Shown: positions 31,070 through 34,543 of the stretch, one piece after another | Layout of the letters: each line of letters opens with the position of its first letter | Numbering within the stretch: position 1 is the stretch's first letter | NCBI GenBank assembly: GCA_902386255.1 | Contig: CABMII010000007.1 | Coordinates: 1 to 34,543, forward strand | Source of the DNA: an uncultured archaeon | GTDB lineage: Archaea; Halobacteriota; Methanosarcinia; Methanosarcinales; Methanoperedenaceae | Reading direction: 5' to 3' | DNA length: 34,543 nt | Translations under genes and position numbers: made by a program | Notes under the pieces: model-generated | What the model saw: only the letters and a program-made list of their open reading frames with translations | Told to the model about the DNA's origin: nothing | Databases searched by the model: none

Positions 31070-31945
31070 ATGATGTTAGAACCATCCCGATTCTTTTTCA
31101 GCGAAAACATTATCATACATCTCCAGAACTTCGGAAGTCCTTTTCTTGATAAAATATTCAAAGCCATTACAACTGCGGGCAGCCAGCCCGGGTATATCCT
31201 TATAGCATTGCTCATATTCTGGTGCTTCAGTAAAAAAACAGGCATAAGAGCAATGTATGTTATTCTTTTTTCAGCATTTTCCGCAATTTTATTAAAAAAC
31301 CTCTTCAGTATGACAAGACCACCCGGATATCTTCATAAGATAGAGGAGAATGGATTCGGGTTCCCCAGCGGCCATGCGCAGATCTCATCAGGATTCTGGG
31401 GATACCTGGGGTGCAAAATCCAAAATAAGTGGATAATATTTACTGGCATCGTGGCTATTTTGTTGATTTCTTTATCAAGAGTTTATCTGGGTATCCACTA
31501 TGCTGGGGATGTTATAGGCGGAATCATATTCGGTTTAATTTTGGCATTAATAGCCTTTAAAGCAGAACCCGAAATAACGAATAAATTAGGAAAACTGGAT
31601 AACAGTTCAAAATATTTTGCTGCTGTGGCACTGCCCGTAATACTGGTTGCAATAGGATACCTTCAGCACGGTCTTTTAATTGACCAGCTTGAGATAGGGC
31701 TGGTAATGGGAAGTATCGGTGTTGGTTACATTCTCGAAGAAGAATTTGTAAAACTTCCTGAAGCAGAAAATAATGGGCAGCGGACTAGAAGAGCTGTTGT
31801 AGGGATTGCGATGGTGGGAATTATTTATTTCATCGCAGGTAAATTGCTATTAATAGATCAGAATTTTATTTTTTTTAACTATCCAGCACTTGGAATTGCT
31901 TCAACATTCCTTGTCCCGTGGATATTTAAAAAGATGGAAGCTTAA
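31070..31945 (+). CDS. PAP2-family membrane phosphatase
   Basis: 291 aa from ATG 31070; an upstream GTG at 31040 is possible. Multi-pass membrane protein. PAP2 motifs are complete: KNLFSMTRPPGYL (K-x6-RP), FPSGHAQ and SRVYLGIHYAGD with the nucleophilic His. Such enzymes dephosphorylate lipid phosphates such as undecaprenyl or dolichyl pyrophosphate and phosphatidate. About six helices follow in the C-terminal half, more than in the minimal family. It converges on proline dehydrogenase; the two stop codons overlap in the same bases. Confidence 0.9.
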   Translation: MMLEPSRFFFSENIIIHLQNFGSPFLDKIFKAITTAGSQPGYILIALLIFWCFSKKTGIRAMYVILFSAFSAILLKNLFSMTRPPGYLHKIEENGFGFPSGHAQISSGFWGYLGCKIQNKWIIFTGIVAILLISLSRVYLGIHYAGDVIGGIIFGLILALIAFKAEPEITNKLGKLDNSSKYFAAVALPVILVAIGYLQHGLLIDQLEIGLVMGSIGVGYILEEEFVKLPEAENNGQRTRRAVVGIAMVGIIYFIAGKLLLIDQNFIFFNYPALGIASTFLVPWIFKKMEA

Positions 31946-32781
31946 AAATCAAAAATTGACCTGAAAATCAGAAGAATATTTCGTTTTCTTTCCCTAATCC
32001 GCCGTGAGGAATAAGGAAACCAGTTCTTTCCATAAGGTATATAATCGATAACGGTGAGACCTTTCTTCACAAGCTCTTTTTTAAGTTCTTCCCTTACACC
32101 CAGAAGCATCTGGAATTCAATCTTCCTGCGATGTGCCTCGTTAGCAACAAGCGCCTCATTTATCAAAAGATCATCGTGTGTTGCGATCGCAAAGAACGGG
32201 CTCTTAAAGAAAAGGTATCCCATGAGCTTTGAGTAATTGATTGTTATATCTTTCCGGCTTGTGTACGCAATGTCTGTTTTTTCACTGTAAGCGCCTTTCA
32301 CAAGGCGGATTATACCGCCTGATGCCGCTATTCTCCTGACATCGCTATCGCTTCGTTTCAGGTTGGATTGTATTGCCACTCCAACGTTTTTGAATTTTTT
32401 GAAAACTTCAAGGTAAATGTAAATTGTATCTTCAGTGTAAGGCGAATTTTCCATATCAATCCAAACAAAGATATTTTTTGAAGCCGCGCTGCTTACAATC
32501 TGTTCCACATTTGATAAACAAAAGCTTTTTTCAATCTCAAGCCCGAGCTGCGTGAGTTTTATGGATAGGGATGCATTGAGCTTTGAGTTTCCGATGGCTT
32601 CCAGGATTCTCTGGTTTTCTTCTATATTCTTTTTTGCTTCTTCTTCATCCCTGACATGTTCCCCGAGGAAATTGATGACGGCGCCTACCCCGGAATTGTT
32701 TGTTTTTTGGGTGCGTGAAATGGCGTCATCTAAGGTCTCTCCTGCAATCCACTGACGTGCGAACCTGATTAAGAAGCTCAT
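31942..32781 (-). CDS. Proline dehydrogenase
   Basis: 279 aa, a TIM barrel near the length of monofunctional bacterial PRODH (about 300). It oxidises proline to pyrroline-5-carboxylate with FAD. Signatures: IFVWIDMENSPYTEDT, GVAIQSNLKRSD, IIRLVKGAYSEKTDIAYTSR (FAD and substrate binding), FFAIATHDD, FQMLLGVREEL and the C-terminal YIPYGKNWFPYSSRRIRERK, which contains the conserved Arg pair. No P5C dehydrogenase is adjacent. The ATG has no clear ribosome binding site. Confidence 0.92.
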   Translation of the reverse strand: MSFLIRFARQWIAGETLDDAISRTQKTNNSGVGAVINFLGEHVRDEEEAKKNIEENQRILEAIGNSKLNASLSIKLTQLGLEIEKSFCLSNVEQIVSSAASKNIFVWIDMENSPYTEDTIYIYLEVFKKFKNVGVAIQSNLKRSDSDVRRIAASGGIIRLVKGAYSEKTDIAYTSRKDITINYSKLMGYLFFKSPFFAIATHDDLLINEALVANEAHRRKIEFQMLLGVREELKKELVKKGLTVIDYIPYGKNWFPYSSRRIRERKRNILLIFRSIFDF

Positions 32782-32850
32782 TTCCCCGTCATGAGAATGA
32801 ATCTGGTTCTACTTAATAGCTGCGATTGGGATTTAAATGCTTATTTCTCT

Positions 32851-33366
32851 TTAGTGACCCCCCTCGCCCATTCTGACTTCCTGCACACTGACAGCAGCAG
32901 CTTTACGCTTCGGTTCGCTTCCTGGGCTTGTATCTTTCTTTTTCAGTTTAACGGCAATATCTTTTCCAAGCCTCTTACATTCGTCAAGATCTTTTTCAAC
33001 AGGCTGATATTGAATACGTAATACCGGATCTATTACCTCTATGCCGAGTTTTCGCATTTTTTCTGCTATCATTACAGGTGCCTCACCGCTCCAACCATAC
33101 GAACCGAAGGCTGCTCCAAATTTTGCTTTTATTTTTGCTTTTTCCAGGCTTTCGATAAATTTCTCCATGGGAGGCAGCATTTTATAGTAAAACGTGGAAG
33201 ATCCTATTGCAATTGCATCTGCATATTTCAATTCTTCTATCCTGGCCTCATTGAAATTCATGGCTTTTGCTTCAATATTTCTTGATTGAGCCCCTTCTAC
33301 GATAGCATCTGCCATCGCTTTTGTATTACCTGATGTACTGAGATATACGACTACTAATTTTGGCAT
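32851..33366 (-). CDS. Flavodoxin-like protein
   Basis: 171 aa. VVVYLSTSGNTKAMADAIVE is the FMN phosphate loop, AIAIGSSTFYYKMLPPMEKF the first isoalloxazine loop, and FGSYGWSGEAPVMIAEKM the second. It resembles the flavodoxin half of FprA/flavo-diiron proteins but has no metallo-beta-lactamase part. The last 35 residues are a basic tail after the domain. Electron carrier or oxygen/NO detoxification partner. AGGGAGAG precedes the ATG. Monocistronic by eye; no gene lies in the 162 bases before the small gene's end. Confidence 0.9.
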   Translation of the reverse strand: MPKLVVVYLSTSGNTKAMADAIVEGAQSRNIEAKAMNFNEARIEELKYADAIAIGSSTFYYKMLPPMEKFIESLEKAKIKAKFGAAFGSYGWSGEAPVMIAEKMRKLGIEVIDPVLRIQYQPVEKDLDECKRLGKDIAVKLKKKDTSPGSEPKRKAAAVSVQEVRMGEGGH

Positions 33367-33454
33367 ATTTTTCTCTCCCTTCTCTTATTGAATGATGATT
33401 TTATCGTCCCCCCACAAACATTAATTTCATAAGTTTCTTATTAATGAAATAAAA

Positions 33455-33504
33455 CCAATAGAATATGGAAAATGATAGGGTTATATCCTCTTCCTTTCTA
33501 TTGG
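33455..33504 (-). terminator. Hairpin after the 51-aa gene
   Basis: CCAATAGAA (33455-33463) and TTCTATTGG (33496-33504) pair perfectly across 32 nt. In the leftward transcript it lies 25 bases after the stop codon of the 51-aa gene and is followed by TTTTATTTCATT, giving a terminator-like U-rich end. A smaller ATTTCAT/ATGAAAT hairpin follows. Confidence 0.5.
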
Positions 33505-33528
33505 CTTCTTCTTTGAATTGACCTCTTT

Positions 33529-33684
33529 TTAGTCATACTGTGCACCTGTTGGCTGTTCTGCCGTGCGTGCTCTCAGCTTTGCATAGAACTCTTTTTGTCT
33601 CTGTTTCTCTGCTGGATCTTCTTTTGCAACTTTGACTTTCTGTGCTTTTTCTGCATTTTCCATTGAGCTTTCAAGTCCAACCAT
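33529..33684 (-). CDS. Small charged protein (51 aa) with very strong ribosome binding site
   Basis: Reads MVGLESSMENAEKAQKVKVA, then KEDPAEKQRQKEFYAKLRAR and TAEQPTGAQYD. The site AGGAGGTGAAGA before the ATG is a full anti-16S match and strong evidence that this short gene is translated well. The protein is highly charged and helical in the middle with no Cys or Trp. No family recognised. The gene stands between a flavodoxin and a divergent DUF2551-like gene, and a hairpin follows it. Confidence 0.75.
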   Translation of the reverse strand: MVGLESSMENAEKAQKVKVAKEDPAEKQRQKEFYAKLRARTAEQPTGAQYD

Positions 33685-34017
33685 ATTCTTCACCTCCTGT
33701 TTTTTTAATTACAAATAAATTTTGATTTTTTGTTTCCATTTTCCGAGTGGCAAAGGAAACTAAAGAATCATTAACTGCCCTTGATTCAATAAGAATTCAG
33801 AAGGCTTATTACCTCCATTCGATTGTAATTATTATTCATTATGTACCTGTATTTATACTTATCCCAATACATGTTATTATATTTTAAAAGAACTTTTTCC
33901 GTAAAAGACAAGGTCAACCGTACCATATTTGGATTGGGATTAATTTGGGTATAATACTGGCAAATCAATTTAAATAACATACAAAAAATTATGTTTGCAG
34001 GTCGAAAAGGTGATTCA

Positions 34018-34344
34018 ATGAAGAAAATAGATGAAAGTGCAAAAAACAGACTGTTAAAATTTCTCATGAATGACAAGAAGGGTATCAGGAAATCTCTTCT
34101 TAATCTCTTTTTACAGGCGAAGAGTTGTACTACTGTTGAAATTTATGATTTCCTCATTAAGCAGGGTTTTAATGTCAATTATAGGGCAGTCTCTGCGATG
34201 GTTGGACAGATGCACAGCAGACTTGGGATTCTAAGATTTTACTTGACTAACGAACATAATGTCTATACCCTTAAGGAAGACTATTTTGACATTGTGAAGA
34301 CAGTTACGACTCCTTTTTCGACCTGGGATTCAATATCTCAGTGA
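34018..34344 (+). CDS. DUF2551-like winged-helix protein
   Basis: 108 aa from ATG 34018, which has AAAAGGTGATTCA upstream; an earlier in-frame ATG (33991) adds nine residues and would include that site. It looks like a winged helix: SLLNLFLQAKSCTTVEIYDF, then LIKQGFNVNYRAVSAMVGQM, and a wing HSRLGILRFYLTNEHNVYTL. The pattern recalls the archaeal DUF2551 family (Methanosarcina). It may bind DNA as a small regulator; the divergent 51-aa gene shares the 333-bp region upstream, which has no other gene. Confidence 0.75.
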   Translation: MKKIDESAKNRLLKFLMNDKKGIRKSLLNLFLQAKSCTTVEIYDFLIKQGFNVNYRAVSAMVGQMHSRLGILRFYLTNEHNVYTLKEDYFDIVKTVTTPFSTWDSISQ

Positions 34345-34543
34345 TAATGCCCAAAAAATACCACGGGCTGAAAAATACCTTGTTAGAAATAAATAATATA
34401 AAAAAATGATATATGGAGGCACAATCCAAAAATTCAGTGATTCTGTAATTTTTCACGACGAGAACCAAAACAATCTGGTAACAAATCAACCGCCATAAAT
34501 CGCTTCCACATAAAACCAAGTCATTTATCAAGTAAAAAGGCAA
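34345..34543. other. Non-coding end of window
   Basis: AT-rich stretch after the DUF2551-like gene. A minus-strand frame open to the window edge translates into a hydrophobic, low-quality sequence and overlaps the gene end, so it is not accepted. Nothing else is visible. Confidence 0.4.

Noticed and set aside
33786-34076. Minus-strand 96-aa frame upstream of and into the DUF2551-like gene
   Set aside because: No ribosome binding site, low-complexity translation and overlap with the better-supported gene.

Overview
The window is archaeal chromosomal DNA, most likely from the Methanosarcinales and plausibly a Methanoperedens-like (ANME-2d) genome. This is inferred from a complete ABCE1/Rli1 ATPase, an F420-hydrogenase/dehydrogenase beta-type protein, a FilR1-type winged-helix regulator, DUF2551-like and DUF5350-like small proteins, a tRNA-Gln without an encoded CCA, and promoters that look like TATA boxes. 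No rRNA, CRISPR array, transposase or replication origin was seen.

Layout. 1-3.2 kb is an accessory strip: a VapBC-like pair cut by the window edge, two orphan HicB-like antitoxins, an unknown overlapping gene pair, two copies of a gene 3' end that resembles a pterin synthase, interspersed hairpin repeats and one AT-rich orphan gene. 3.4-6.3 kb is a PurS-PurL fusion. 6.5-13.7 kb holds a FilR1-type regulator and then the most interesting locus: a leftward operon made of a 54-aa precursor-like peptide ending in GCDSCANGWHW, a radical SAM/SPASM enzyme with an N-terminal PqqD-like peptide-binding domain, a protein resembling the cyanobactin LynF/TruF/PatF peptide prenyltransferases, an FAD-dependent amine-oxidase-like protein and, after a 99-bp gap, a UbiA-type membrane prenyltransferase. 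A C45-type Ntn hydrolase is transcribed divergently from the precursor. I read this as a candidate archaeal RiPP pathway that may combine radical chemistry with prenylation.

13.8-18.2 kb has an AAA ATPase coupled to an unknown partner, a MetE-like protein lacking one expected zinc ligand, small membrane proteins including a YqhA homologue, and a coiled-coil gene with a frameshifted second copy. 18.4-21.4 kb is a signalling operon (49-aa leader protein, CheW, four-PAS histidine kinase), followed by tRNA-Gln(TTG) on the minus strand. 21.5-27.1 kb is mostly housekeeping: amidohydrolase, universal stress protein, four-CBS protein, ArgB, EMC6-like membrane protein and Rli1.

27.1-29.6 kb is a second accessory strip: a TIGR02391/HEPN-like protein, an unknown protein, a decayed region and a PIN toxin with its probable antitoxin. 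29.6-34.5 kb returns to a core-like arrangement: YHS-FrhB fusion, DUF5350-like protein, PAP2 phosphatase, proline dehydrogenase, flavodoxin, a 51-aa protein with a very strong ribosome binding site, and a DUF2551-like protein. All family names come from reading the protein sequences without database searches.
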